A stretch of 64,000 bases of DNA, taken from Coriobacteriia bacterium. GTDB taxonomy: Bacteria > Actinomycetota > Coriobacteriia > Coriobacteriales > RUG033. Made by a program: the position numbers and the translations under genes. Every line of letters begins with the position of its first letter. The stretch's first letter is position 1. Shown here in pieces: positions 24,543 through 33,547 of the stretch. The notes beneath the pieces are model-generated. The model did no database searches, was not told the DNA's origin, and saw nothing but the letters and a program-made list of their open reading frames with translations. The stretch lies in contig JAATFL010000020.1 in the NCBI GenBank assembly GCA_015655215.1, positions 1 through 64,000 of the forward strand, given 5' to 3'.

Positions 24543-24729
24543 GTCAGGACTCCAAACGATAGTGCCTTGGTTTCCGACCAAGGCGGATAACAAGCCGATA
24601 AAGGTTACCACAACGCATGCAAGGGAGCACCACCGTGCTTTGAGGAGAACGACGCAAGCGGCGGACGGCGAAAAAGACGATCGGTCTGGTAGAGATGGAC
24701 CCTATCGTGCCCATGTGCAGGATCATGCC

Positions 24730-24766
24730 GTCGTGGGGTGTCGAGCGCCCCTTGGCACCCCACGAC
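24730..24766 (-). terminator. Stem-loop downstream of the UbiB-like gene
   Basis: gtcgtggggtg ... caccccacgac, 11-bp perfect arms. Confidence 0.7.
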
Positions 24767-24770
24767 CCTG

Positions 24771-26399
24771 TCAGCGGGGTTTTCGGAAGACGACCTTGTA
24801 GATGAACCAGACGGAGAGCATCAGCGCACCGAGGTAGCCGAGAAGGCCCAGCAACGGGATACCGATCACCTGCGGCTCCATGTCGGTCATGCACAATATG
24901 CTCGACCCTATGAACAGGCCGCTGGAGATAAGGGCGATTCCCGTACGGTCGATGATGGTGCCGAGGAGCCGTATGGGCGCCTCCGACCCGGTGACCGCCA
25001 GGTTGACCTTGACCTGCCCTCTCGCCGCCATGTTGACGAGATCGGAGATGCGTACGGGCAGATCGACCACCTTGCCCATGGACCGTCCACCACTCGCAAG
25101 CGCGTGGGTGAGCTCCCCCTTGAGGTCGAAGTCCCTGATGAACTCGGTCTTGAGGTGCGACGCCATGATCTGGAGGGTGGACTGTTCGGGTTTGAAGCTC
25201 GCGATGACCGTCTCGAGTGTGACGTAGCCACGACCCAGCATGACGTAGTTGGCAGGAAGACGGATGCCGAAGTGACGCACCAGGTTGAACAGGTCGCCCA
25301 ACGCCATACCCAGGTCAAGGTCCTCGAGATTCGTCGAACCATAGCGTTCGATCATCGTATCGATGGCCTCGAGAAGGCCTGCGTGGTCGATCTCCCCTTC
25401 CGTGACCCCGATGGTGAGGAGCAGGTCCTTCACCCCGGTGGTGTCGCCCGCGACCAGGGCGGAGATGAGCGAACGGAATCGTCGGCGCTCCTGCGTGTTG
25501 AAACGTCCCATCATCCCCAGGTCGATCCAGACGATGGCACCGTCCCGGACGAGCAGGTTGCCAGGGTGGGGATCGACGTGGAAGAAACCGTCATCGAGTA
25601 TCTGCTTGGTGTAGTTCTCGGCAAGCTTCCCGCCGATGTCCGGCAATTCGTAACCAGCGGCCAAGAGGTCATCTATGCGGTCGATCGGGATGCCGTCGAT
25701 GAACTCCATCACCAGCACGCGTGACGTGCAATACCGTTTGTAGACCTTGGGGCAGGTGACGTAGGCTATCTGGGCGTTGTTGCACGCAAACTCCTCGAGG
25801 CTGTCCATCTCCTGCAGAAAATCCATCTCCCGTTGGAACGTGGACCAGAGCTCATCGACGACGGCGGGGAGGTCGACCAACCCCGTCGCGGCATCGGGGT
25901 TGACCATGTCGAGCGTGTCGACGGCACGGCGCATCATGGAGAGGTCGCGCGTCATGGACTCCCCGATGCCAGGACGCTGCACCTTGATGGCGACCGGGGA
26001 GCCGTCGAGCAGCTCGGCTCGATACACCTGGGCGATGGAGGCCGAACCCATGGGAACGTCATCTACCTTGGAGAAGACCTCGTCCAGCGGTTTACCATAC
26101 GTGGATACCAGAAAGGGCTCGATCTCCTCCCAGGGGACGGGCCGTACGTTCATGCGCAGCTTGACCAACTCGTCGCAATACTCCTGGGGCAGGATGTCGC
26201 TGCGCAGCGACATCATCTGCCCCAGCTTCACGAACGTGGGACCGAGGTCCTCGAGGACGAGCCGAAGCTTCTCGGGGGTAAGCCCCTCGTTGACCTTCCT
26301 CCTTCTGAGCACGGTGAGGAAATCGCCAAGGCGCCGCATCGTACCCTGCAGCGTCGCCTGCGGTGGCCGGTCGCCACCGAGGACCCGTCTGATTGCCAT
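24771..26399 (-). CDS. AarF/UbiB/ABC1 family kinase-like protein
   Basis: GPTFVKLGQMMSLRSDILPQEYCDEL; GSASIAQVYRAELLDGSPVAIKVQRPG; FFHVDPHPGNLLVRDGAIVWIDLGMMG. Confidence 0.93.
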   Translation of the reverse strand: MAIRRVLGGDRPPQATLQGTMRRLGDFLTVLRRRKVNEGLTPEKLRLVLEDLGPTFVKLGQMMSLRSDILPQEYCDELVKLRMNVRPVPWEEIEPFLVSTYGKPLDEVFSKVDDVPMGSASIAQVYRAELLDGSPVAIKVQRPGIGESMTRDLSMMRRAVDTLDMVNPDAATGLVDLPAVVDELWSTFQREMDFLQEMDSLEEFACNNAQIAYVTCPKVYKRYCTSRVLVMEFIDGIPIDRIDDLLAAGYELPDIGGKLAENYTKQILDDGFFHVDPHPGNLLVRDGAIVWIDLGMMGRFNTQERRRFRSLISALVAGDTTGVKDLLLTIGVTEGEIDHAGLLEAIDTMIERYGSTNLEDLDLGMALGDLFNLVRHFGIRLPANYVMLGRGYVTLETVIASFKPEQSTLQIMASHLKTEFIRDFDLKGELTHALASGGRSMGKVVDLPVRISDLVNMAARGQVKVNLAVTGSEAPIRLLGTIIDRTGIALISSGLFIGSSILCMTDMEPQVIGIPLLGLLGYLGALMLSVWFIYKVVFRKPR

Positions 26400-26500
26400 A
26401 CAGCTCCTCTACGGTGAGAACGATCGTGAAAGGGCGGACCCCCGAAGCCGGTAGTCATCCCCGGTGACGTGGGAGAGCCCATCACGCGACGAGCAGGTGG

Positions 26501-26845
26501 CTAGTCGGCAGCCTCATCCGAGGCGCTCGGTGCCGTGGCGGCGTCTGCGGCCCTTCGCGCATCGACCTGGGCCAGCTTGGCGCGAACCGCCGCAAGTTCC
26601 TCGTCGCTCATGGTCTCGATCCTCTCGGCCACGGTCCCGTGGTCGGGCGATGCATGGTTCTCGACCGTATGCTTGAGCTCGTCGTTGAGCACCTTGCCCT
26701 GGTCGACGGTGATCTCCCCTTGGCGAACGAGTTGCTCGACAAGGTCCTTTGACTTCTCGGCGGTGATCGCCACGGCTCCGATACCGGCGAGCATGACCTT
26801 CTTGATGCCGTCGCCGAACTCCTTGCCCACGTCGAATTCGCTCAT
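26501..26845 (-). CDS. Phasin-like / PhaI-type small helical protein
   Basis: MSEFDVGKEFGDGIKKVMLAGIGAVAITAEKSKDLVEQLVRQGEITVDQGKVLNDEL; helical profile typical of the phasin-like family. Confidence 0.65.
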   Translation of the reverse strand: MSEFDVGKEFGDGIKKVMLAGIGAVAITAEKSKDLVEQLVRQGEITVDQGKVLNDELKHTVENHASPDHGTVAERIETMSDEELAAVRAKLAQVDARRAADAATAPSASDEAAD

Positions 26846-27064
26846 GAGCCCGTCCTCTCTCTCCTGTGACCAGGCCCCAGGGTGACACAGGGACACCGGC
26901 CAAGCCACCGCCCGAAGCACCATGGGCAACTCATGCAACTCACGCTTCAAAGAGTAGCACCTCAAGATGAGCCGGGGGACGGCGGGCACCTTCATCGCCA
27001 GGATGTAACCAATTCGTTCCACCCCCGAGCCTGTCGCAAGGCCCTTTGATGGAGAATGGCTGCG

Positions 27065-28555
27065 CTACGAGCGCTCGAGGCATTCACCCCCCACCGAGAC
27101 GTCCTCTCGCGCATCGGTGGCGATGGTTTGCACCGCACGCAGACGTTTGAGCCTGCGAAACTCAAGCGCCACGAATATGCCAGTGACCGCGAAGGCGGAG
27201 ACATCGGCGGCGGGCGTCGCCACCACGATGGCGTCGAGGCTGGTCATCCCCAAAAGCGATGGGAGGAGCCAGGGCAGTATCGCATAGTACGGTAGGAGAA
27301 AGATGACCTGACGGGTGAGGCTCAGCGTAGCGGACTTGATGGGCTGCCCGCTTGACTGGAAGTAGCTCGACCCGACGATCTGGAATCCCACGACGGGGAA
27401 CACGCTGGTGTATATCTTGAGGGCCGTCACCGTGTAGGAGCTCAGGTCGCCCTCTACGCCGAACAGCGACACGATCTGAGTGGGGATGAGATGGATGAGC
27501 ATCCAGAAGAGGAACCCGATGATCACCGCCCACAGCAAGGCCAGTCCGAAGATTCGGATGACGCGATGCCAGTGCTGTGCGCCGTAGTTGTAACCGATGA
27601 GAGGTTGTGCACCGATGCTCAAACCGATAAGCGCCATCGCAGCGAACATACCCACCTTCTGCACCACGCCGATGGCACTGAGCGCTCCGTCGGAGCCGAT
27701 GGGGCTCTGCGCGCCGTAGGTCACCAGAAGCTGGTTCAAGACGATCGCAACGATGGAGGATGCCACTTCCATGACGAACGAGGCCAACCCGAGCGTGAGG
27801 ATCTGCCCGAGGAGCCGGAGATCGGGCTTCAAACATCTGAGATGCAAGCGGAAGGGAGCCTTCTCGTTGGTGCAGAAGTACCATACGACCGGTAGCATCC
27901 CCACGAACTGCCCCAGGACCGTCGCATACGCTGACCCGCGAACCCCCATCCCCAGATACATCACGAAGAGGAAGTTGAACGCGATGCACGAGAGCGTCCC
28001 AAGCAGGTTGGTGTACAGCGCGCGATTCGGCTGACTGGCCGTGCGCAGGAAGTTGTTGAGGCCCATCCCGAGCGACTGGAAGATGAAGCCGGTGCAGATG
28101 ATCTGCACGAACGCCTTCGTTGGCTCGTAAAGCTCCTGCGTGGTACCGACCAGTGCGAGCATGGGGGCGATGAGCACCTGCCCTCCGACCAGCACCAACA
28201 GGGCGAGAACGATGAGCAGCAACGTGGAGTTGCCCAGCGTGCGCTCGACCTGGGCCTTCTTGCCCTCACCGAGCTGAATGGCCGCAAGGGCGTTGCCGCC
28301 CTGCCCGGCGATGCTCGAGAACCCCATGAGGATGATCATGATCGGCATGGCAAGCGTGGTGACGGCGATGCCGGTGTACCCGACCGCCTGTCCCAGGAAG
28401 ACCGAGTCGATCACGTTGTAAAGCGCGTTGAAGACCATCGCGATGATGGCAGGCACAGAGAACTCCAGGAGGAGCTTCCCCGGCGTTCGAGTGCCCATTC
28501 GGTTCTCGCGTGCACCATTCGGCATGGCAATCGATCCGGTGATTCCTTGCGGCAT
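27065..28555 (-). CDS. MATE family efflux transporter
   Basis: ~12 TM; PAIIAMVFNALYNVIDSVFLGQAVG; IGAQPLIGYNYGAQ. Confidence 0.92.
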   Translation of the reverse strand: MPQGITGSIAMPNGARENRMGTRTPGKLLLEFSVPAIIAMVFNALYNVIDSVFLGQAVGYTGIAVTTLAMPIMIILMGFSSIAGQGGNALAAIQLGEGKKAQVERTLGNSTLLLIVLALLVLVGGQVLIAPMLALVGTTQELYEPTKAFVQIICTGFIFQSLGMGLNNFLRTASQPNRALYTNLLGTLSCIAFNFLFVMYLGMGVRGSAYATVLGQFVGMLPVVWYFCTNEKAPFRLHLRCLKPDLRLLGQILTLGLASFVMEVASSIVAIVLNQLLVTYGAQSPIGSDGALSAIGVVQKVGMFAAMALIGLSIGAQPLIGYNYGAQHWHRVIRIFGLALLWAVIIGFLFWMLIHLIPTQIVSLFGVEGDLSSYTVTALKIYTSVFPVVGFQIVGSSYFQSSGQPIKSATLSLTRQVIFLLPYYAILPWLLPSLLGMTSLDAIVVATPAADVSAFAVTGIFVALEFRRLKRLRAVQTIATDAREDVSVGGECLERS

Positions 28556-28705
28556 GAATCCTCATCCCCCACTCTCCGCATGTACTATAGCAGAGGAGGG
28601 ATTCATGCCATATAAAACTAAGAATCCTTACTGATATTTTCGCTAATCGGCATCTGGGCCGGATGGTGGACACCGAGGAGGAGCCGGCACGCCCCTGGCA
28701 TCCGT

Positions 28706-29161
28706 CTAGTCCAAAGAGGCGTTGAGCTTGCAGACGATCCTCAGCAATGTGGCCTTCTCTCGGAGCGTGAGCGCCGTGAACGTCTCCTCGGCGAGCTGCT
28801 TGCGCTCGACGAGATCGACCCTCGCGTTCTCACGGCCGAGGGCGGTGACATGCACCACGATCTTGCGTCGGTCCTTCTCGGAGCGGGAACGGACGACCAT
28901 GCCCTCCCTCTCGAGCTGCGCGAGCGTCTCTCCCATGGACTGCGCGGTGACGCCGATGATCTCGGCGACCTGCTTCTGGGTCAGGTCATCCGTATCGTCT
29001 CCGGTACGAAGCCGTTCCTCGTTGGTCACCAGAATACCAAGCGCCATATCGCGGGCAGAACTCTTCCTACCGCGGATCAGACGGTTCAAGGTCATGCTGA
29101 GATACTTCAATGAACGCATCAACAGGTCGTCGCTAAACTCTTCCACAACCAGAACCGCCAA
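28706..29161 (-). CDS. MarR family transcriptional regulator
   Basis: TQKQVAEIIGVTAQSMGETLAQLEREGMVVRSRSEKDRRKIVVHVTALG winged-helix; directly upstream of MATE on the same strand. Confidence 0.88.
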   Translation of the reverse strand: MAVLVVEEFSDDLLMRSLKYLSMTLNRLIRGRKSSARDMALGILVTNEERLRTGDDTDDLTQKQVAEIIGVTAQSMGETLAQLEREGMVVRSRSEKDRRKIVVHVTALGRENARVDLVERKQLAEETFTALTLREKATLLRIVCKLNASLD

Positions 29162-29383
29162 TCCAGAATCGCCCCAACCAGAAATCTACCTTCGATAGCG
29201 CCCGACACAATACCCATACCCTCTATCTTATCACCAAAACAAGTATACCTATGATAACGGATTCTCCCCTCCTTCGCCCATCTCGGCATCTCGGATTTCA
29301 AACTCACGGGCAGACGCATCGAGGGACAGCCCCCCCCTCCCAAGGACATCGCCCACCCTCCGCCCGATTCGACCGCCAAACGC

Positions 29384-29418
29384 AGCGAGGACACCAGGGA
29401 AGCCCCGGCGTCCTCGCT
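29384..29418 (-). terminator. Probable terminator downstream of rho
   Basis: agcgaggac ... gtcctcgct inverted repeat in the rho 3' gap. Confidence 0.6.
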
Positions 29419-29462
29419 CTGCTCTCGAGCATCCGGACGGATCCTGGACCCTCTCCTACGCC

Positions 29463-31949
29463 TTAGACACCGAGCGTCGATCCTGACTGCTCGTTGGCAC
29501 GGCGGGCCGAACGGATGAGGAACTCCTCGTTGGTGTCGGTGCGCTTGAGGCTCTTGATGAGCATCTCCGTGGCCCGCTCGGTGTTGTTGAGGTTGGCGAG
29601 GATACGGCGTACGCCCCAGATGAACGGCGACATCTGCGGATCGTTGAGCAGCTCCTCCTTGCGCGTACCGGAGGCGACCACGTCGATGGCTGGGAAGATG
29701 CGCCGATCGGCGAGGTTGCGGTCAAGCTTGAGCTCCATGTTACCGGTGCCCTTGAACTCCTCGAAGATGACCTCGTCCATCTTGGATCCGGTATCGATGA
29801 GGGCGCTCGCCATGATGGTGAGCGATCCGCCATACTCGATGTTGCGCGCGGCTCCGAGGAAGCGCTTGGGCGGGTAGAGCGCCGTGGAGTCGACGCCACC
29901 CGAGAGGATGCGGCCCGAGGCGGGTTGGGCGAGGTTGTACGCACGTGCGAGGCGAGTGATGGAATCGAGCAGGATGACGACGTCCTGCCCCATCTCCACG
30001 AGCCGCTTCGCCCGCTCGATGACCAGCTCGGAGACGGCGATGTGGTTCTCGCTTGGCATGTCGAACGTCGAGGCGATGACCTCGCCCTTGACGGAACGTT
30101 GCATGTCGGTGACTTCCTCGGGGCGCTCGTCGACGAGGAGGCACATGAGATGCACATCGGGGTTGTTGGCTGAGATGGCCGCCGCGATGTCCTTGAGCAC
30201 CGTCGTCTTCCCTGCCTTGGGGGGTGAGACGATGAGACCGCGCTGGCCTTTACCGATCGGGGCGACCAGGTCGATGGTTCGGGCGGTGGTGGAGTCCTTG
30301 CCGTGCTCCATCGTGAGCCGCTCATCGGGGTAGATGGGGGTGAGTTCGGCGAACTTGACGCGAGGTGAGCTGTTAAGGATGTCCGAGGGGACACCGTTGA
30401 TGGTATCCACGCGATGCAGGGAGGGGAACTTATCGCCCGGGACCACGGGGCGCAACTGCCCGGTGAGGTAGTCGCCCTTGCGAAGGTTGTACCGGTGCAC
30501 GACGGCAGGAACCACGTAGGCATCCTGAGGACTTGGCAGATACCCCTTGACGCGGAGGTAGCCGTATCCTTCGGAGACGAGGTCGAGGATGCCGGAGACC
30601 TTGACGAACCCCTCGGCCGCAAGCGTCGCGTTGAAGACCAGGTCGACGAGCTCGGCCTTCTTGACGCCCTGTGCCTCGATGCCCAGTTCGACCGCCTTCT
30701 CGCGAAGTTCGCCCACCTTGAGTTCGGCAAGCTCGTCGCGGCTCACCTGCGGCTCGATGACCTCATGGCGGTTGCGGTTACGGTGCTCGTTGTGATACCC
30801 GCCCTTGCCGTTGGAGTTGTTGCCGTTGGAGTTGCTGCTGTACTTCCCGGAGTTGCCCTGGTACCCCTTGCTGGGGTACTTGCTCGGTCGCTGCTGGCGT
30901 TGCACGGGCTGCCCCCCCTGTGCAGGACGCTGTTCGGTGCGGTCACGCTCCCTATAGGGACGATGCTGATAGGCGGGTCGCCCGGATGAAGGCGCACCCC
31001 CCTCTTGATGTCCCTCGTCACGGGATGCAGGGTTCGCTGCCGAGGAGGTCTCGGAGGAGGAGGACCCAGCAGGACCCCTCACGGGAGTGGGTGCCGGATC
31101 GGCTTCGGAAGCGGAAGATCCACCGGTGGGAGCAGCTGTCGTTGGGGATGTGGCCTCATCCTGACCCGCCTCCCCATGAACGCGCACGCGGCGCCGGACG
31201 CGTCCGGCGGGACGGTCCCCGTGCTGGTTGCGATGGGGGTTCGACGGCGTTGGCGTCGTCGTGGGTGCGGAGACGTCGGTTGGCGAGGCATTCGTCGGAC
31301 CAACCGGAATCGAAGCCTCCCGACTCGCGACCGCCACGGCCCCCGTCGTCCCATCGCCCGACGGGTTCTCCCTTTCCGTATCGGCCCCATGGGTCCGCCT
31401 GACCCTCCTGACCTTGGTGCCCACGCCGGTCGTCGGGGCACTCCCCTCGGTCTTGACGGTGTCGGCGGCTCCGGCGGCATCATCGGCCTGGGTGACCCTG
31501 GCGGGTGTCTCTGAATCGTCAGGAGCCGAGGAGTCGACGGTCTTCGTCGCCCTGCGTCGGGACGTAGTGGTTCGGGTGGGCGTGGACCGGGTATGCTCGG
31601 CCACAGGGACGGCGGCGGATACCTGCTCGACAGGCGAGACGTCAATCGTGGATGGGGCGGGGTCGGTGGCGCGAGCCCCTCCCGTGACCTTAGAGGTCGT
31701 ACCGGATACCGTGGTCCTCCTCTTCCGCTTGGGCTTCTCCTCCGTCGATGCAGCGGACGCAGTTTCCGCCTCCGTCACGGTCTGATTCGCCGGAGCGGAC
31801 GCATCGGCCTTGGGTCTTGTCGTGACACGGCGACGTACGGGACGCTTGGGCTTCTGGATAGCCGTATCCGTCTGAGGTGATGTGGCTGGCGTAGGGGCAC
31901 CTTCGACCGTCGAGGTTGATATCGAGCTGTTGTTCTCGGTGGGACTCAT
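29463..31949 (-). CDS. rho: Transcription termination factor Rho with long low-complexity N-terminal extension
   Basis: GQRGLIVSPPKAGKTTVLKDIA, RAKRLVEMGQDVVILLDSITRLARAYN, SGGVDSTALYPPKRFLGAARN; >350-aa N-terminal extension. Confidence 0.97.
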   Translation of the reverse strand: MSPTENNSSISTSTVEGAPTPATSPQTDTAIQKPKRPVRRRVTTRPKADASAPANQTVTEAETASAASTEEKPKRKRRTTVSGTTSKVTGGARATDPAPSTIDVSPVEQVSAAVPVAEHTRSTPTRTTTSRRRATKTVDSSAPDDSETPARVTQADDAAGAADTVKTEGSAPTTGVGTKVRRVRRTHGADTERENPSGDGTTGAVAVASREASIPVGPTNASPTDVSAPTTTPTPSNPHRNQHGDRPAGRVRRRVRVHGEAGQDEATSPTTAAPTGGSSASEADPAPTPVRGPAGSSSSETSSAANPASRDEGHQEGGAPSSGRPAYQHRPYRERDRTEQRPAQGGQPVQRQQRPSKYPSKGYQGNSGKYSSNSNGNNSNGKGGYHNEHRNRNRHEVIEPQVSRDELAELKVGELREKAVELGIEAQGVKKAELVDLVFNATLAAEGFVKVSGILDLVSEGYGYLRVKGYLPSPQDAYVVPAVVHRYNLRKGDYLTGQLRPVVPGDKFPSLHRVDTINGVPSDILNSSPRVKFAELTPIYPDERLTMEHGKDSTTARTIDLVAPIGKGQRGLIVSPPKAGKTTVLKDIAAAISANNPDVHLMCLLVDERPEEVTDMQRSVKGEVIASTFDMPSENHIAVSELVIERAKRLVEMGQDVVILLDSITRLARAYNLAQPASGRILSGGVDSTALYPPKRFLGAARNIEYGGSLTIMASALIDTGSKMDEVIFEEFKGTGNMELKLDRNLADRRIFPAIDVVASGTRKEELLNDPQMSPFIWGVRRILANLNNTERATEMLIKSLKRTDTNEEFLIRSARRANEQSGSTLGV

Positions 31950-32626
31950 GCGTTCTTAACCTTCTCCCAATCTGCCATGAAACGTGCAAGACCGTTGGTA
32001 GTGAGCGGATGCTCGACGCACTTCTTGAGCACACCGAAGGGCACGGTCGCGATGTCGACGCCCATGAGGGCCGCCTGCGTCACATGGTTTGCGGAACGGA
32101 CTGAGGCCGCGATGACCTCGATTGATTCGCCATCCACGCCACAACTGGAGAAATCGTAGTTGGACAGGGCGGTGGCGATACCACCAAGCTGCTCGATGCC
32201 ATCCTCGGAGATGTCGTCGAAGCGTCCGACGAAGGGGCTCACGTAACGGGCACCAGCGCGGGCGGCGAGCAGCGCCTGCGGCACTGAGAAGCAGAGCGTC
32301 ATGTTGACGCGGATACCCTTGTCCGCCAGGACGCGCGTCGCAGCGAGTCCTTCTACCATCGTGGGAACCTTCACCACGACGTTGGGCGCGATGGTGGCGA
32401 GCTCAAGCCCCTCTCGGACGATCTCGTCACGTGTGGTCCCCACGGTCTCGGCCGAGACGGGACCATCGATCAGGTCGCATATGCGCTTGATATGGCTTTG
32501 AAAGTCATCAAGGCGACCCCCGATCTTCGCATAGAGGCTCGGATTGGTAGTGACGCCGGCGATGGCGCCCCAGCTTGCCGCCTCTTCTATCTCGTTCAGA
32601 TCGGCGGTGTCGAGGAAGAACTTCAC
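31946..32626 (-). CDS. Transaldolase-like / fructose-6-phosphate aldolase family
   Basis: MKFFLDTADLNEIEEAASWGAIAGVTTNPSLYAK; VVKVPTMVEGLAA; stop overlaps rho start as ATGA. Confidence 0.93.
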   Translation of the reverse strand: MKFFLDTADLNEIEEAASWGAIAGVTTNPSLYAKIGGRLDDFQSHIKRICDLIDGPVSAETVGTTRDEIVREGLELATIAPNVVVKVPTMVEGLAATRVLADKGIRVNMTLCFSVPQALLAARAGARYVSPFVGRFDDISEDGIEQLGGIATALSNYDFSSCGVDGESIEVIAASVRSANHVTQAALMGVDIATVPFGVLKKCVEHPLTTNGLARFMADWEKVKNA

Positions 32627-32920
32627 AGCTATGACCCTCCTTTGTCAAAAGAACACATCAACATGCAGATACGCCGACGGGGGCGCTCCTAGCCAAAGAT
32701 TTTCACCGGGGAAACGAGGTATGCGCGAGAATGAAGTACCCAAGAAGACGTATGACGGTGCATCTCAGATCACATGGGCTGCGCGGCCGGGGAAAGATAC
32801 CTCATCGGCAACGCACGGATATACTACACCATGTCGGACGCGTTGCAACCCAGAATGCGGTATAGTACCGCCTCATTACGGCGATTTCAGCCACTTCTAT
32901 GGAACCACTAGGAGGATTTC

Positions 32921-33391
32921 ATGGCAAATAAGGGCGAGCGCGTGTTCATCCACTACAAGGGGACGCTCGATGATGGAACGACATTCGATTCCAGCGAGGG
33001 CCGTCAGCCACTGAGCTTCATCGTGGGTAGCGGCATGGTCATACCCGGTTTCGACAGTGCGGCCCGTGAGTTGGAGATAGGTCAGACCACGAAGGTGCGC
33101 CTTGAGTCGAAGGACGCGTACGGTGAGTGGAGCGAGGGAAACGTCCAGGTCATCCCACTGGACCAGATTCCCAACAGCGAGAACCTTCCCGTCAACCAGA
33201 CGATCTACCTGCAGGGGCCTCAGGGTCAACCCATCCCCACCAAGGTGACCAAGATCGAGGACGGCAACGCCTATTTCGACTTCAACCATGAGCTGGCCGG
33301 CAAGCCCCTTACCTTTGAGATGACACGCGTCGAGGAGCCGGAAGGCGATTCGTCGTGCGACGGGGCATCGAACGACGGATGCGGTTGCTAG
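32921..33391 (+). CDS. FKBP-type peptidyl-prolyl cis-trans isomerase (SlyD-like) with Cys-rich tail
   Basis: GERVFIHYKGTLDDGTTFDSSEGRQPLSFIVGSGMVIPGFDSA; tail CDGASNDGCGC. Confidence 0.93.
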   Translation: MANKGERVFIHYKGTLDDGTTFDSSEGRQPLSFIVGSGMVIPGFDSAARELEIGQTTKVRLESKDAYGEWSEGNVQVIPLDQIPNSENLPVNQTIYLQGPQGQPIPTKVTKIEDGNAYFDFNHELAGKPLTFEMTRVEEPEGDSSCDGASNDGCGC

Positions 33392-33476
33392 CTTGGTCGT
33401 CTTGCCGATTGGTATCGTCTGAGACCGAGGAGACCGTTCGCGGCCGGTCCCATCCCCAGACAGCACGTTGCCCTGA

Positions 33477-33526
33477 TACGTACCGAGAGGGGCCGGCGGA
33501 TATCCGCCGGCCCCTCTCGGTACGTA
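33477..33526. repeat. 50-bp perfect palindrome between convergent FKBP and sppA (likely bidirectional terminator)
   Basis: tacgtaccgagaggggccggcggat/atccgccggcccctctcggtacgta, all 25 pairs checked; no loop and no T-tract. Confidence 0.9.
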
Positions 33527-33547
33527 GACGTTCGTGAAGTCACCGGG

